Position numbers and translations under genes: made by a program. Positions 25,801-33,792 of a stretch of 64,000 nt of DNA are shown here, in pieces. The notes under the pieces are model-generated. The model was not told the origin of the DNA, made no database searches, and worked only from the letters and a program-made list of their open reading frames with translations. Origin of the DNA: Allobranchiibius huperziae (GTDB taxonomy: Bacteria; Actinomycetota; Actinomycetes; Actinomycetales; Dermatophilaceae). The stretch spans positions 1,752,929 to 1,816,928 of the forward strand of contig NZ_JACCFW010000001.1 in NCBI RefSeq assembly GCF_013410455.1. The letters run 5' to 3'. Every line of letters begins with the position of its first letter. Position 1 is the first letter of the stretch.

Positions 25801-26263
25801 GGAAGTCCACGATGCGGGTGCCGCCGGCGGGTTGCTCGACCTTGTCCTGCACCCACTGCCGCACGAGCGGACCGGGACCGGCTCCCGTCGCGCCGTCGTC
25901 GACCGGCCGCAGGTACGGCTCGAGGTCGGCCTGCAGCTCCGGCGGGTAGGCGAACGGGTAGGTCTCCGCGTAATCCTCGACGAAGAAGTCGAACGGGTTG
26001 ATGACCGTCATATCGGCGACGAGGTCGACGATGATGTCGAGCTCACCGACCTTCTCGGGGAAGACCAGGCGGCCCAGGTAGTTGCCGAACGCGTCCTGCT
26101 GCCAGTTGAGGAAGTGGTCGCGCGGGGACACGGTGAGCGAGTACGCCGTGATCGGCGTACGGCTGTGCGGAGCCGGCCGCAGCCGCACGGTGTGAGGATG
26201 CACGGTGACCGGGCGATCGAAGGTGTAGGTCGTGCGGTGCTGGAGGGCCACGCGGATCGTCAC
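22874..26263 (-). CDS. Transglutaminase-DUF2126 fusion protein (first gene of amidoligase-type operon)
   Basis: The large protein has 1129 residues. The N-terminus (VTIRVALQHRTTYTFDRPV) is a transglutaminase N-terminal domain. The papain-like core has Cys190 (HLGSCRDSAWLL), His239 (DLHAWAEVY) and Asp255 (VGLDATSGL). From about residue 300 to the end it is DUF2126, with landmarks LTMGGEPTFVSVGD, GTGGGNHITLGG and GRFIGPTSQSPRVDEGR. GTG 26263 is picked by family start. It leads a tight operon with ATP-grasp/alpha-E (13-nt gap) and a second transglutaminase (4-nt overlap). The set looks like an ATP-driven ligation and amide-hydrolysis system. Its substrate is unknown. Confidence 0.93.
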   Translation of the reverse strand: MTIRVALQHRTTYTFDRPVTVHPHTVRLRPAPHSRTPITAYSLTVSPRDHFLNWQQDAFGNYLGRLVFPEKVGELDIIVDLVADMTVINPFDFFVEDYAETYPFAYPPELQADLEPYLRPVDDGATGAGPGPLVRQWVQDKVEQPAGGTRIVDFLVGINQRVRDDVAYSVRLETGVQQPDETLQKHLGSCRDSAWLLVSVLRQLGLAARFVSGYLVQLTADQAAIGGPSGPTQDFTDLHAWAEVYIPGAGWVGLDATSGLFAGEGHIPLCATPHPSSAAPISGATDFTGVEFSFSNSVTRVFEDPRVTKPYSEAQWQGVQALGTHVDDLLTEGDVRLTMGGEPTFVSVGDTSDPQWETAADGAEKRELATQLADKLRARWAPEGLTHHGQGKWYPGEPLPRWQIGLLWRRDGEPLWRDQSLLDDPWSTPRVETGSTAAGESVRALALAIAARLGVPAEVTRAAYEDPLNELLTQARAPRGERPDERVTPEARTEQRERELAAVDASAGMPAGWVVPIFSDPDGDGWATAHWRTRRERLFLMPGTSPLGLRLPLASVAWTEAPYVPDQSPFAARGPLQSIDPVTASDDVPPAPVRDIEDSPRTALAVEERDGHVFVFLPPCDDFEHGVSLLAAIEGAAAATGVAVVLEGYPPPGDGRVETLSVTPDPGVIEVNLQPTSSWPELVHLTESLDDDARHSRLATGKFDLDGTHTGTGGGNHITLGGATPAESPMLRRPDLLRSMITFWQHHPALSYVFSGRFIGPTSQSPRVDEGRAETLYELEIAFAELERVTSEPMQQGKDSLPWLTDRLLRHLLTDITGNTHRSEFCIDKLYSPDSDRGRLGLLEMRGFEMPPHPRMALVQALLVRTLVARFWAKPYAAPLIPWGTRLHDRFLLPAFAAADLRDVIDDLNAFLRESGSDTPLFDPAWVGPFHEFRFPRLGEVDVAGVHLELRQALEPWNVLGEEVGLGGTSRYVDSSVERVQVSATGLLPERHVVTCNGVPMPLLPVPGTSGQVAGGVRYRAWAPPSALHPTIGVHSPLVFDLVDRWNDRSLGGFTYHVTHPGGRSYEHYPVNAAEAETRRGSRFEAAGHTAGPVDTSAWPATASTAYASVDYPATLDLRRFSAGHKATS

Positions 26264-26311
26264 CAGGCACACCCTATGCAGTCGCCAGGCGTGCCCGGGT
26301 TGCACCGGTGT

Positions 26312-26508
26312 TACGTCTGGACTCGATCCGGTCACTACTCGGGTGACGCACGACAGCAGCGTGGGTTCTCGGTCCTGCGGTCGCTTTCCCGCGCGACGTA
26401 CGTCAATCGGCGTGGGTTGTCGGCGCTGCGGCCACGTCCCGACGCCGCGAACGCCGGCGCGCGCGGGTCGTCGGCCGTGCGGTCACTTTCCGACCCGGCG
26501 CACGCAGG
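26312..26508. repeat. About four imperfect 51-bp tandem repeats in a divergent promoter region
   Basis: Units begin with GGGTTSTCGG or GGGTCGTCGG at 26363, 26414 and 26465, exactly 51 bp apart. A more diverged unit can be aligned from 26312, and the last unit is truncated. Shared pieces are the start GGGT(T/C)(C/G)TCGG, then CTGCGG or GTGCGG and a CACTTTCC-like core. They fill most of the 299-nt gap between the divergent DUF2126 and 26563 genes. Confidence 0.8.
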
Positions 26509-26562
26509 TGACGGGATAATCCAGGTGCGGTGGGCCACAGATTTGCTGCAGGGTCGGTGCCC

Positions 26563-27351
26563 ATGTACGCGTTCGAGGGGATGACTGCCGCCCGCGACGT
26601 CGCCGATGCCGACGCCGACTGGGCGCTCTCTCGGATGCGCGGACGCCACGGCGACGTCTCGTTAATGGTGCCGGACTGCTTTCCAGCCGTGGTGCGGGTG
26701 ATGCACGAGTTGCGCACGAACGACGACCGTGACTCGCCCCGCTGGGCGGACGCCCTCCCGGAGTTTCTCGAGACCGGACCGAGCGCGTTCCTGCATCGGG
26801 ACGTCGAGCCGTACCACGTGACCGACGGCACGCTGACCCGCGAGTACCTGCCTTCGCTGCTCCCCCTGCTGACCGACGCGACGACCACACCGCAGCTGAG
26901 CTGGTACACGGTGTGGAAGGGCTACGGCGACTTCCACCGCTCCGGCAGTGTGCTCGTCCTGTTCTCATCCCCCGACGAGATGACCGAGGCTCAGATGGCG
27001 GTCGAGCGGAGCCGTATCCAGCGGTCCTACGCCGAGGCATCTCAGATCGGTGAGCGGTTCGTCGCGTCGTGCGCCGAGATTCCGTGGTGGGGCAGCCGCG
27101 AGATGGCGCTGATGAGCGGTCCGCTCTCCGCCGTCTACGCCCTCGGAGGATCGTTGCCGGGACCCGACGGGGTCTCAGATCTCGGTCCGCAGATGTGGTG
27201 GCCTGTCGACCGGGCCTGGTTCCTGGCGACAGACATCGACGACGCGTGGACTTACCTCGCCGGCGCGCGATCGCTGATCGACGCGGTCCTCGACCTGGAC
27301 CGGCAACAGCTGCTCGAGGCGTACGAGGTCTCCTTCGACCAGCGCTGGTGA
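26563..27351 (+). CDS. Conserved-looking protein of unknown family
   Basis: The 262-residue soluble protein starts MYAFEGMTAARDVADADADWAL. It contains a run with GHVSLM-like then PDCFPAVVRVMHELR, followed by a mixed helical region and a C-terminal WWPVDRAWFLATDIDDAWTYLAGARSLIDAVL. The latter resembles a SMI1/KNR4-like or immunity-type acidic domain only loosely. I cannot assign a family. No signal peptide or membrane segment is present. It is divergent from the transglutaminase operon across the tandem-repeat region and convergent with dinB. Composition matches neighbours, so it is a real gene in my view. Confidence 0.7.
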   Translation: MYAFEGMTAARDVADADADWALSRMRGRHGDVSLMVPDCFPAVVRVMHELRTNDDRDSPRWADALPEFLETGPSAFLHRDVEPYHVTDGTLTREYLPSLLPLLTDATTTPQLSWYTVWKGYGDFHRSGSVLVLFSSPDEMTEAQMAVERSRIQRSYAEASQIGERFVASCAEIPWWGSREMALMSGPLSAVYALGGSLPGPDGVSDLGPQMWWPVDRAWFLATDIDDAWTYLAGARSLIDAVLDLDRQQLLEAYEVSFDQRW

Positions 27352-27367
27352 CGCAGGCCCGCCCGAG

Positions 27368-28693
27368 TCAGGTCCAGTTGGGCGGGTCGGCGGGGTGGAG
27401 GGCCGGGTCGTCGGCGGCGAAGGTGCGGACGGGCCCCGGCGGCGTACCCGGACCCTCGAAGCGCACCGTGACCCGCCCCAGGCCGCGGCCCCACACCCAG
27501 CCCGCGCCGTGCTCGTCGTGCCGCACGTCCGCTCCGGGCGCCCATCCCTGGCTGGATCGCAGCAGTGGTGCGGGCATCGAGGGAGCGACCGCCGCTTCCG
27601 CTACGTGCTCGGGCTCGTCGTCGCCGAAGAGGAACTGCTCCTGCGCGTGGGTGGTGAACCCGGACACGCCGACCCCGAGCAGGCGCAGTCCGTCCGACAC
27701 GTCGACCCCGTCGAGCAGCCGCTGCGCGGTGGCGCGGATGACCTCGGGCTCGCCCGTGGGGTGCGGCAGGGTCGCCGAGCGGGTCGAGGTGGTGAAGTCG
27801 TGCTGGCGCACCTTGATGGTCACGGTCCGGGCGAACGCCGACCCCTCGGCCAACCGACCCGTCACCCGGGTGCTCATCGTGGCGAGTTCGGCGGCCAGCA
27901 CCCGCGGATCGGTCACATCCACCTCGAACGTCTCCTCCGCCGACACGCTCTTGGCCTCCCGCTCCGTCTCCACCGCGCGGTCGTCCTGGGCCCGCGCGAG
28001 CCGGTAGATACCGCGGCCGTGCGAATCGCCGAAGATGCTGACCAGATCCGGCTCACCCATGCGCTGCAGGTCCGCGACGCTCTCGACCCCGAACGTGCGC
28101 AGCCGGGTCGCCGTGGCCGGCCCGATCCCGCCGATGGCGCGCACCGGCAACGGGCCGAGCACATCGAGTTCCTGGCCAGGGGGGACGACGACCAACCCCG
28201 CCGGCTTGTCCAGGTCGGAGGCGATCTTGGCCAGCATCTTCGACGACGCGACCCCCGCCGAAGCCGTCAGCCCGCCGGTCGCGCCGGGGATGTCGTCGAG
28301 CAAGCGACGCACCCTCGCCGTGACGGCGTCGAGCGTGAGGTCGATTCCCGCAGCCGCGAGATCGACGTACGCCTCGTCGACCGACACCTGCTGTACGACC
28401 GGCGACAGCTCGTGCAGCAGCCCCATCACCGCTTCACTGGAGCGGCTGTACGCGCCGAAGCGAGGTGACAGGAACGCCGTGCCGGCCGGGCACAACCGGC
28501 GCGCCTGGGCCGTGGGCATCGCCGACCGTGCGCCGTAGACCCGCGCCTCGTACGACGCCGTCGACACGACGCCGCGGTGCCCCGTGCCCCCGACACAGAC
28601 CGGCTTGCCCTTCAGCGAGGGCTTGTCGCGCTGCTCGACCGCGGCGAAGAACGCGTCCAGATCCAGGTGCAGGATGCTGGCCGTCGTACGCAT
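27368..28693 (-). CDS. dinB: DNA polymerase IV (Y family)
   Basis: This error-prone translesion polymerase has 441 residues. Catalytic acidic residues are in ILHLDLDAFFAAVEQ and SVDEAYVDLA. The Y-family signature YEARVYGARSAMPTAQA and the helix-hairpin-helix GPLPVRAIGGIGPATATRL are present. The little-finger domain covers about 240-350. The last about 75 residues (from SSQGWAPGADVRH to VRFEGPGTPPGPVRTF) are an actinobacterial extension, predicted here to be a small beta domain. No canonical C-terminal beta-clamp motif is obvious, although QEQFLF near residue 350 could serve. No SOS box was identified. Confidence 0.95.
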   Translation of the reverse strand: MRTTASILHLDLDAFFAAVEQRDKPSLKGKPVCVGGTGHRGVVSTASYEARVYGARSAMPTAQARRLCPAGTAFLSPRFGAYSRSSEAVMGLLHELSPVVQQVSVDEAYVDLAAAGIDLTLDAVTARVRRLLDDIPGATGGLTASAGVASSKMLAKIASDLDKPAGLVVVPPGQELDVLGPLPVRAIGGIGPATATRLRTFGVESVADLQRMGEPDLVSIFGDSHGRGIYRLARAQDDRAVETEREAKSVSAEETFEVDVTDPRVLAAELATMSTRVTGRLAEGSAFARTVTIKVRQHDFTTSTRSATLPHPTGEPEVIRATAQRLLDGVDVSDGLRLLGVGVSGFTTHAQEQFLFGDDEPEHVAEAAVAPSMPAPLLRSSQGWAPGADVRHDEHGAGWVWGRGLGRVTVRFEGPGTPPGPVRTFAADDPALHPADPPNWT

Positions 28694-28748
28694 GCGGTCA
28701 TTCTCGCCCGACCTGCCGACCGGTCGGTCGACGCCACCCGCGCCGGGC

Positions 28749-29288
28749 TCAGTGGGTCAACGCCAGCTTGATCGCGACGACCACCGCGGCCACGAGGGCG
28801 ACGGCGATCCCGAACCGCACGCCGCGATGCACGCTCATGCCGCTGTGCAACCGGCGGTAGACCAACCCGGTCAGCCCCAGCCGCGCGATCAGGACCGCAC
28901 AGGCCAGCGACTGGGCCCACAGCGTCGCCGGCCATCCGAGCGCTGCTGCACCCAACAGGGCCAGCGACGGCATGCCCGCGCTCGCGACCGGGATCGAGTC
29001 GCGCAGCTCATCGCCCACGATCCCCGACAGCGAGTGCCCTGTCAGCGCCGCACCCACGATGTCGGCGAGCGCGTGGGCGATGTACGTCGACAGGACGGTG
29101 CCGAGCACGACGAGGAGCGCCCTGCCGGAGTGGATGTCGCCGCGGGAGACACCGGCGGTGGCCGCCAGGACCAGGATGTCGCCGTAGATGTACGCCGACA
29201 TCCTGCTCTCAGCGCGGGCGGGCTCGATCTCACCCGCTGCCTGCACGTAGGTGTGCACCGGGTGCTGGAGTACGTCGCTGATCGGCAC
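28749..29288 (-). CDS. Membrane protein of about 5 helices, unknown
   Basis: The 179-residue protein has a short cytoplasmic N-terminus (MPISDVLQHPVHTYVQAAGEIEPARAES is mostly polar) and about five hydrophobic segments (IYGDILVLAATAGV, ALLVVLGTVLSTYIAHALADIVGAAL, MPSLALLGAAALGWPATLWAQ, LIARLGLTGLVY, FGIAVALVAAVVVAIKL). HALADIVG contains a His and Asp in a membrane helix. It is weakly reminiscent of VIT-type ion carriers but I cannot support that. It lies between recQ-like and dinB on the same strand, 38 nt from the former. Confidence 0.7.
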   Translation of the reverse strand: MPISDVLQHPVHTYVQAAGEIEPARAESRMSAYIYGDILVLAATAGVSRGDIHSGRALLVVLGTVLSTYIAHALADIVGAALTGHSLSGIVGDELRDSIPVASAGMPSLALLGAAALGWPATLWAQSLACAVLIARLGLTGLVYRRLHSGMSVHRGVRFGIAVALVAAVVVAIKLALTH

Positions 29289-29326
29289 AGTCGGATTCTG
29301 CCCGGCCTGCGATCTTCAGGACCTGC

Positions 29327-31459
29327 TCAGACGGTGCGGTGGATGAGCAGCGGCAGGACCGCGCTCGCCCCCGCCTCGCGCAGCGTGGCCGCAGCGACCG
29401 TGACCGACCATCCCGACCGTGAGGCGTCGAGCACCAGCAGGACGTTCTGTCCGTCGACCGACGGCAGGTCGCTGCCTGCGAATGCGGTCCGCCATGCGGC
29501 GGCCTCGTCCGCGGACGCCAGATCGACCACGTCGGGAGTGCCCACCGACCACGCGGTGTACCTCATCCGGCCGACGGTGGCCAGCTGCTCGGCCAGGGAC
29601 GAGGTGAGCTCGGGATGCCCCTCCACCGCGCAGGAGACGACCAGATCCGGGCGGGCGGGCCAGTCGTCCTTCCAGCCCGCGAGCACGCGTACGGCGGCCT
29701 CCTGAAGCTCCGGTGGTGCGGCCGCGTCGTGGCGCAAGGGACCGGCCCGCAGCTCACTCCACTCGGCGGCGTCGGCGTGCACGAGCACGCGACCGGGCGC
29801 GGCCGCCAGCTGCGGCGGGATGCGGCCCTTGGCGCCGAACGCACCGCCCGGCCACATCTTGCGCGGCTCCAGCACCTGCTGGTCTGCGCGCAGCACGGCC
29901 GCGAGGTCGCGCACGGTCTGGGGATCGGCGTGGTCGGACCAGCCGTCCGGGAGGTGGCCGGTGCACACCGAGCAGCGTCCGCACGGCTGCGCGGCCGGGT
30001 CGTCGAGCGACTCCTGCAGCAGCGCCATCAGGCAGCGTTCGCCCGCGATGTAGGCGCGCATGATGTCGGCCTCGCGGCGGCGGCCGGCGAGGACGCCCTC
30101 GTAGTGGGCGGCGTCGTAGGTCCACGGTGTGCCGGTGACGCTCCAACCGTCCGTCGCGCGGGTGACGACCTCGTCGACGGCGAGCTGCTTGAGCAACAGC
30201 TCGATCTTGCCGCGTCGCAGCCCGGTCTCGGCCTCCAGCGCGGGCACCGACTGCGGTGCGTTCGCATCGCCCAGCGAGGCGAGCAGCCGGCGTACGTCGT
30301 CCTCGCGCGGGATCGTCGCCGTCGCGAAGTAGTCCCACACGCCCTCGTCGCCGGCGGACGGCAGCAGCGCGACCGGCGCGTGGTCGATCGCGCGGCCGGC
30401 ACGGCCGACCTGTTGGTAGTAGGACACCGGCGACGGCGGCGCACCCACGTGCACCACGAACCCCAGGTCGGGCTTGTCGTACCCCATCCCCAGCGCCGAG
30501 GTGGCGACCAGCGCCTTGACCTCGCCCGCGCGCAGCGCGTCCTCCAGCCGCTCGCGCTCCCCCGCCTCCAGACCACCGGTGTACGCGGCGACGCGCAGCG
30601 CGGGGTCGTGGGCGTACCGGGTGCGCAGGGCCTGGGTGAGCCGCTCTGCGTCGGCGACGGTCAGGGCGTAGATGATGCCCGAGCCGGGCAGGGTCGGCAG
30701 GTGGTCGACGACCCAGGCGTAACGCTCCAGCGGACCCATCGTCGGCAGCACCGCCAGCTCGAGGCTGGAACGCGCCAGGGGCCCGCGCAGCACGGTGGTG
30801 TCGGTGCCGAACTGACGGGCAAGATCCTCGACGACCCGGGAGTTCGCGGTGGCGGTGGTCGCGAGGACCGGCAGATCGGGGTGGACCTTCTGCAGCACGT
30901 CCGACACCCGTCGGTAGTCCGGGCGGAAGTCGTGGCCCCAGTCCGAGACCGAGTGCGCCTCGTCGATGACGACCAGGCCGAGCCGCCCGGCGAGGGTCTG
31001 CATGACGCGGGCGCCGAATCCGGGGTTGGCCAACCGCTCGGGCGACACCAGGATCACGTCGAGGTCGCCGGAGGCCAGATCGGCCTCGATCGCGCTCCAG
31101 CTGTCGATGTTGGAGCTGTTGATGGTCGCGGCGCGCAGCCCGGCTCTCCCGGCAGCGGCCACCTGGTCGCGCATCAGCGACAACAGCGGCGAGACGACCA
31201 GCGTCGGACCCCGACCCGCCTGCCGGCTCCACGCGGTGGCGATCCAGTAGACCGCCGACTTGCCCCACCCGGTCGCCTGCACGACCAGCACCCGGGCGCC
31301 GGGTCGGGTCAGCGCGTGCAGGGCCTCGCCCTGGCCGTCGCGCAGCTGCGCGCCCGGTCCCGCCAGGTCGGCGAGCACCCGCGCGGCGACCTGGTCGATG
31401 TCGGAGGTTTCGGCAGGTGTGGCGGTCGTGGCGGCGGGTGTCTGGGTCACCCGGTGCAT
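29327..31459 (-). CDS. RecQ-family ATP-dependent DNA helicase with C-terminal PRTase-like domain
   Basis: The 710-residue protein has a complete SF2 helicase core. Motif I is ATGWGKSAVYW, DEAHSVSDWGHDFRPDY is motif II plus the RecQ aromatic loop, TTATAN is motif III and YYQQVGRAGR is motif VI. The zinc-binding domain is CLMALLQESLDDPAAQPCGRCSVC (four Cys). After about residue 560 a separate domain ends in QNVLLVLDASRSGWSVTVAAATL, resembling the PRPP-binding loop of phosphoribosyltransferases. RecQ unwinds 3'-tailed DNA during repair. The start is uncertain: ATG 31459 is used and upstream starts are possible. Confidence 0.88.
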   Translation of the reverse strand: MHRVTQTPAATTATPAETSDIDQVAARVLADLAGPGAQLRDGQGEALHALTRPGARVLVVQATGWGKSAVYWIATAWSRQAGRGPTLVVSPLLSLMRDQVAAAGRAGLRAATINSSNIDSWSAIEADLASGDLDVILVSPERLANPGFGARVMQTLAGRLGLVVIDEAHSVSDWGHDFRPDYRRVSDVLQKVHPDLPVLATTATANSRVVEDLARQFGTDTTVLRGPLARSSLELAVLPTMGPLERYAWVVDHLPTLPGSGIIYALTVADAERLTQALRTRYAHDPALRVAAYTGGLEAGERERLEDALRAGEVKALVATSALGMGYDKPDLGFVVHVGAPPSPVSYYQQVGRAGRAIDHAPVALLPSAGDEGVWDYFATATIPREDDVRRLLASLGDANAPQSVPALEAETGLRRGKIELLLKQLAVDEVVTRATDGWSVTGTPWTYDAAHYEGVLAGRRREADIMRAYIAGERCLMALLQESLDDPAAQPCGRCSVCTGHLPDGWSDHADPQTVRDLAAVLRADQQVLEPRKMWPGGAFGAKGRIPPQLAAAPGRVLVHADAAEWSELRAGPLRHDAAAPPELQEAAVRVLAGWKDDWPARPDLVVSCAVEGHPELTSSLAEQLATVGRMRYTAWSVGTPDVVDLASADEAAAWRTAFAGSDLPSVDGQNVLLVLDASRSGWSVTVAAATLREAGASAVLPLLIHRTV

Positions 31460-31535
31460 TGTGCCCGGGTCGACCGACAGAGTCGGCGGCCCGTCCACAG
31501 GGGCACAGATAAGCTGCGCCAGGGTGGGCGCGCGG

Positions 31536-32324
31536 TCAGGACTTGGACTTGGCGGCCTTCGCCGCCGCCTTGGCGCGCCGCTTGGCGATCTTGTCGGCGG
31601 CCTCCTGCGAGTCCAGTTCGCGGGCGCGCTCAGGAGTTGGCGCGGTGCCGCCGAGCCGGGCCGGCAGGTAGACCAGGTCGTCGCCGGTGAGTCTGGGGTA
31701 GGAGTCCTGCACCTCGTGCAGCATCTCGCCCATCGCGGCCTTGACCTGCGCGGTCACGGACGCGGTGTCGGCGTCGGAGGGCACGGGGATCGCGGGGCCC
31801 ACCCGGACCGTGATCGGCACGTGACGGCGCTTGCCCACCGACTTCGGGTGGTCCTTGGTCCAGACGCGCTGACTGCCCCACACGACCATCGGCAGGATCG
31901 GCACACCCGCCTCCTGCGCCATCCGGACCGCGCCGAGCTTGAAGTCCTTCAACTCGAACGACCGCGAGATGGTCGCCTCGGGGAACACCCCGATCAGCTC
32001 GCCGCCACGCAACGCCCGGACCGCCTCGCGGTACGCCGACGCGCCCGCCGCGCGGTCGACCGGGATGTGCTTCATGCCGCGCATCAGCGGTCCGGTGATC
32101 TTGTGGTCGAAGACCTCCTTCTTCGCCATGAAGCGCACGAGGCGGCCCACGTCGACGGCGGGGAAGCCGCCGTACGCGAAGTCGAGGTAGCCGATGTGGT
32201 TGAGCGCGATGACCGCCCCGCCGGTGGCCGGGATGTTGTCCGCGCCGATCCGGGTGATGTCGTTGCCCTGCAGTGCGAACAGGCCACGGGCAGCGGCGAT
32301 GACGGGACGGTAGACGGGTTCCAT
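31536..32324 (-). CDS. 1-acyl-glycerol-3-phosphate acyltransferase-like (PlsC family)
   Basis: The 262-residue protein has block I NHIGYLDF (N-H-x4-D, the catalytic pair), IPVDR (block II) and VFPEATISRS (block III, with Glu). These are the standard motifs of the lysophospholipid acyltransferase fold. It probably acylates lysophosphatidic acid or a related lipid at the inner membrane face. The C-terminus is a basic, Ala/Lys-rich tail (DKIAKRRAKAAAKAAKSKS), which may bind membranes or nucleic acid. The start is ATG 32324. A paralogue elsewhere could be the main PlsC. Confidence 0.88.
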   Translation of the reverse strand: MEPVYRPVIAAARGLFALQGNDITRIGADNIPATGGAVIALNHIGYLDFAYGGFPAVDVGRLVRFMAKKEVFDHKITGPLMRGMKHIPVDRAAGASAYREAVRALRGGELIGVFPEATISRSFELKDFKLGAVRMAQEAGVPILPMVVWGSQRVWTKDHPKSVGKRRHVPITVRVGPAIPVPSDADTASVTAQVKAAMGEMLHEVQDSYPRLTGDDLVYLPARLGGTAPTPERARELDSQEAADKIAKRRAKAAAKAAKSKS

Positions 32325-32333
32325 CCGGTCAGA

Positions 32334-32648
32334 CTATCGGCGGTCGCAGGCCGCCCAGGCAGCTCCCGCACTGACCGCGGCGACGGTCATCACGGACGGC
32401 CAGGCGCCGATCTTCTTCGCCAGCGGGTGGGACAGTCCGAACGACAGCAGGTACGTCGCGCTCAGCGCCGCCGCGCCCGCCGGACCGGCCTTCGCCACCC
32501 AGGTCCGGGCGGCGTACCCGCCCGCGGCGGCGAGCACGACACCTCCGATCGGGCGTACGCCGGTCTCCCGGGCGGACAGGTAACCGCCCACCAGTCCGAC
32601 GGCGACGATGGGCGCAGTGGTCACGGATTGGGCGGGTCGCAGCTGCAT
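32334..32648 (-). CDS. Small membrane protein, unknown
   Basis: The 104-residue protein has about three hydrophobic stretches ([50 protein letters not shown]) and a C-terminal one ([16 protein letters not shown]). There is no known family or catalytic motif. ATG 32648 is chosen. It lies 9 nt before the acyltransferase start, so the two probably form a unit. Composition matches the rest of the genome. Confidence 0.65.
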   Translation of the reverse strand: MQLRPAQSVTTAPIVAVGLVGGYLSARETGVRPIGGVVLAAAGGYAARTWVAKAGPAGAAALSATYLLSFGLSHPLAKKIGAWPSVMTVAAVSAGAAWAACDRR

Positions 32649-32712
32649 CTGCGCAGGGTATCGAGCGGTCCTGACGCGGAATGCGGGCCGGCGGCCCGGC
32701 GTTGTCGCCCTC

Positions 32713-33726
32713 GTGAGCCACGCGATCCCCCTGTCAGTGCTCGACCTCTCCCCCGTCAGTTCCGGTCGCACCGGATCCGACGCGCTGCGCGAGACCGTGC
32801 AGCTCGCCCAGACGGCGGAAACCCTGGGCTACGAACGGTTCTGGGTCGCCGAACACCACAACCTGCCGAGCGTCACCAGCAGCGCCCCGGTCGTGATGAT
32901 GGCCACCGTCGCGGCGTCGACCAGCCGCATCCGGGTGGGTGCGGGCGGCATCATGCTGCCCAACCACTCGCCGTTGCAGGTCGCCGAGCAGTTCCGAGCC
33001 CTGGAGGCCCTGCACCCCGGGCGCATCGACCTCGGACTCGGACGCGCGCCGGGCACCGACCAGCTCACCGCGTTCGCGCTGCGCCGCAGCCGCGAGGCGC
33101 TCACCGCCGACGACTTCCCGCAGCAGTACGCCGAGCTGCTGGCCTACGTCGACGGTTTCCCCGAAGACCACCCGTTCGCACCCATTTCGGCCCAGCCGTC
33201 CGACGTACCGCTGCCCCCGATCTGGATCCTCGGGTCGAGCCTGTACGGCGCGCAGGCGGCGGCCGCGTTCGGCACGGCGTTCGCCTACGCCGGGCACTTC
33301 GGCGAGGCCGACCCCACCGAAGCGATGGACATCTACCGCAAGGGTTTCCGGCCCAGCGGTCGTCCCGGTGCCCTGGAGGCCCCGCGATCGATGCTCGCGG
33401 TCAGCGCCATCGCGGCGGACGACGAGCAGACCGCGGCCGAGCACGCCCGGGCCGCGGCACTGGCGATGGTGCGGCTGCGCCAGAACCGCCCCGGTCCCTT
33501 CCCCTCGCCCCAGGAGGCGGCCGAGCACGAATGGAGCGAGCTGGACGAGTCGATGGCGCAGCGGATGTCGCGCTTCACCACCATCGGCACCGGAGACCAG
33601 GTGGCGAAGGGCGTACGTGCCCGGGCGGAGGCGTGCGGCGCCGACGAGCTCATGGTGACCACGAATGTGCACGACCCTGCGCAGCGTCGACGCTCTTACG
33701 AGCTGCTGATGAAGGCCTGGGCCTGA
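32713..33726 (+). CDS. LLM-class flavin-dependent oxidoreductase (MsnO8-type)
   Basis: The 337-residue luciferase-like monooxygenase belongs to the FMN-using group typified by MsnO8. Landmarks are [32 protein letters not shown] (AEHH motif), [32 protein letters not shown] and PPIWILGSS. The start is GTG 32713. Such enzymes hydroxylate small organic substrates using FMNH2 supplied by a reductase. No dedicated reductase is adjacent. It is convergent with the TrmH gene, and the 66-nt gap between them holds a perfect palindrome. Confidence 0.9.
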   Translation: MSHAIPLSVLDLSPVSSGRTGSDALRETVQLAQTAETLGYERFWVAEHHNLPSVTSSAPVVMMATVAASTSRIRVGAGGIMLPNHSPLQVAEQFRALEALHPGRIDLGLGRAPGTDQLTAFALRRSREALTADDFPQQYAELLAYVDGFPEDHPFAPISAQPSDVPLPPIWILGSSLYGAQAAAAFGTAFAYAGHFGEADPTEAMDIYRKGFRPSGRPGALEAPRSMLAVSAIAADDEQTAAEHARAAALAMVRLRQNRPGPFPSPQEAAEHEWSELDESMAQRMSRFTTIGTGDQVAKGVRARAEACGADELMVTTNVHDPAQRRRSYELLMKAWA

Positions 33727-33739
33727 CCCTCACCGTTTT

Positions 33740-33781
33740 GGACATGCACGGCGGGGCACAGGTGCCCCGCGGTGCATGTCC
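33740..33781. terminator. Perfect palindrome between convergent LLM and TrmH genes
   Basis: The outer arms GGACATGCAC / GTGCATGTCC (33740-33749, 33772-33781) and inner arms GCGGGGCAC / GTGCCCCGC (33751-33759, 33762-33770) are almost contiguous. TTTT precedes the left arm and AAA follows the right, so both strands present a partial U-run. A bidirectional terminator is the simplest reading. Confidence 0.75.
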
Positions 33782-33792
33782 GAAAGCGGGGA

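Noticed and set aside
26312-26508. CRISPR array
   Set aside because: The units are degenerate 51-bp tandem repeats without constant repeats and variable spacers, and no cas genes are nearby.
30028-30576. Arg/Ser-rich frame inside the RecQ-like gene
   Set aside because: Frame shadow with no motif, fully inside the helicase frame.
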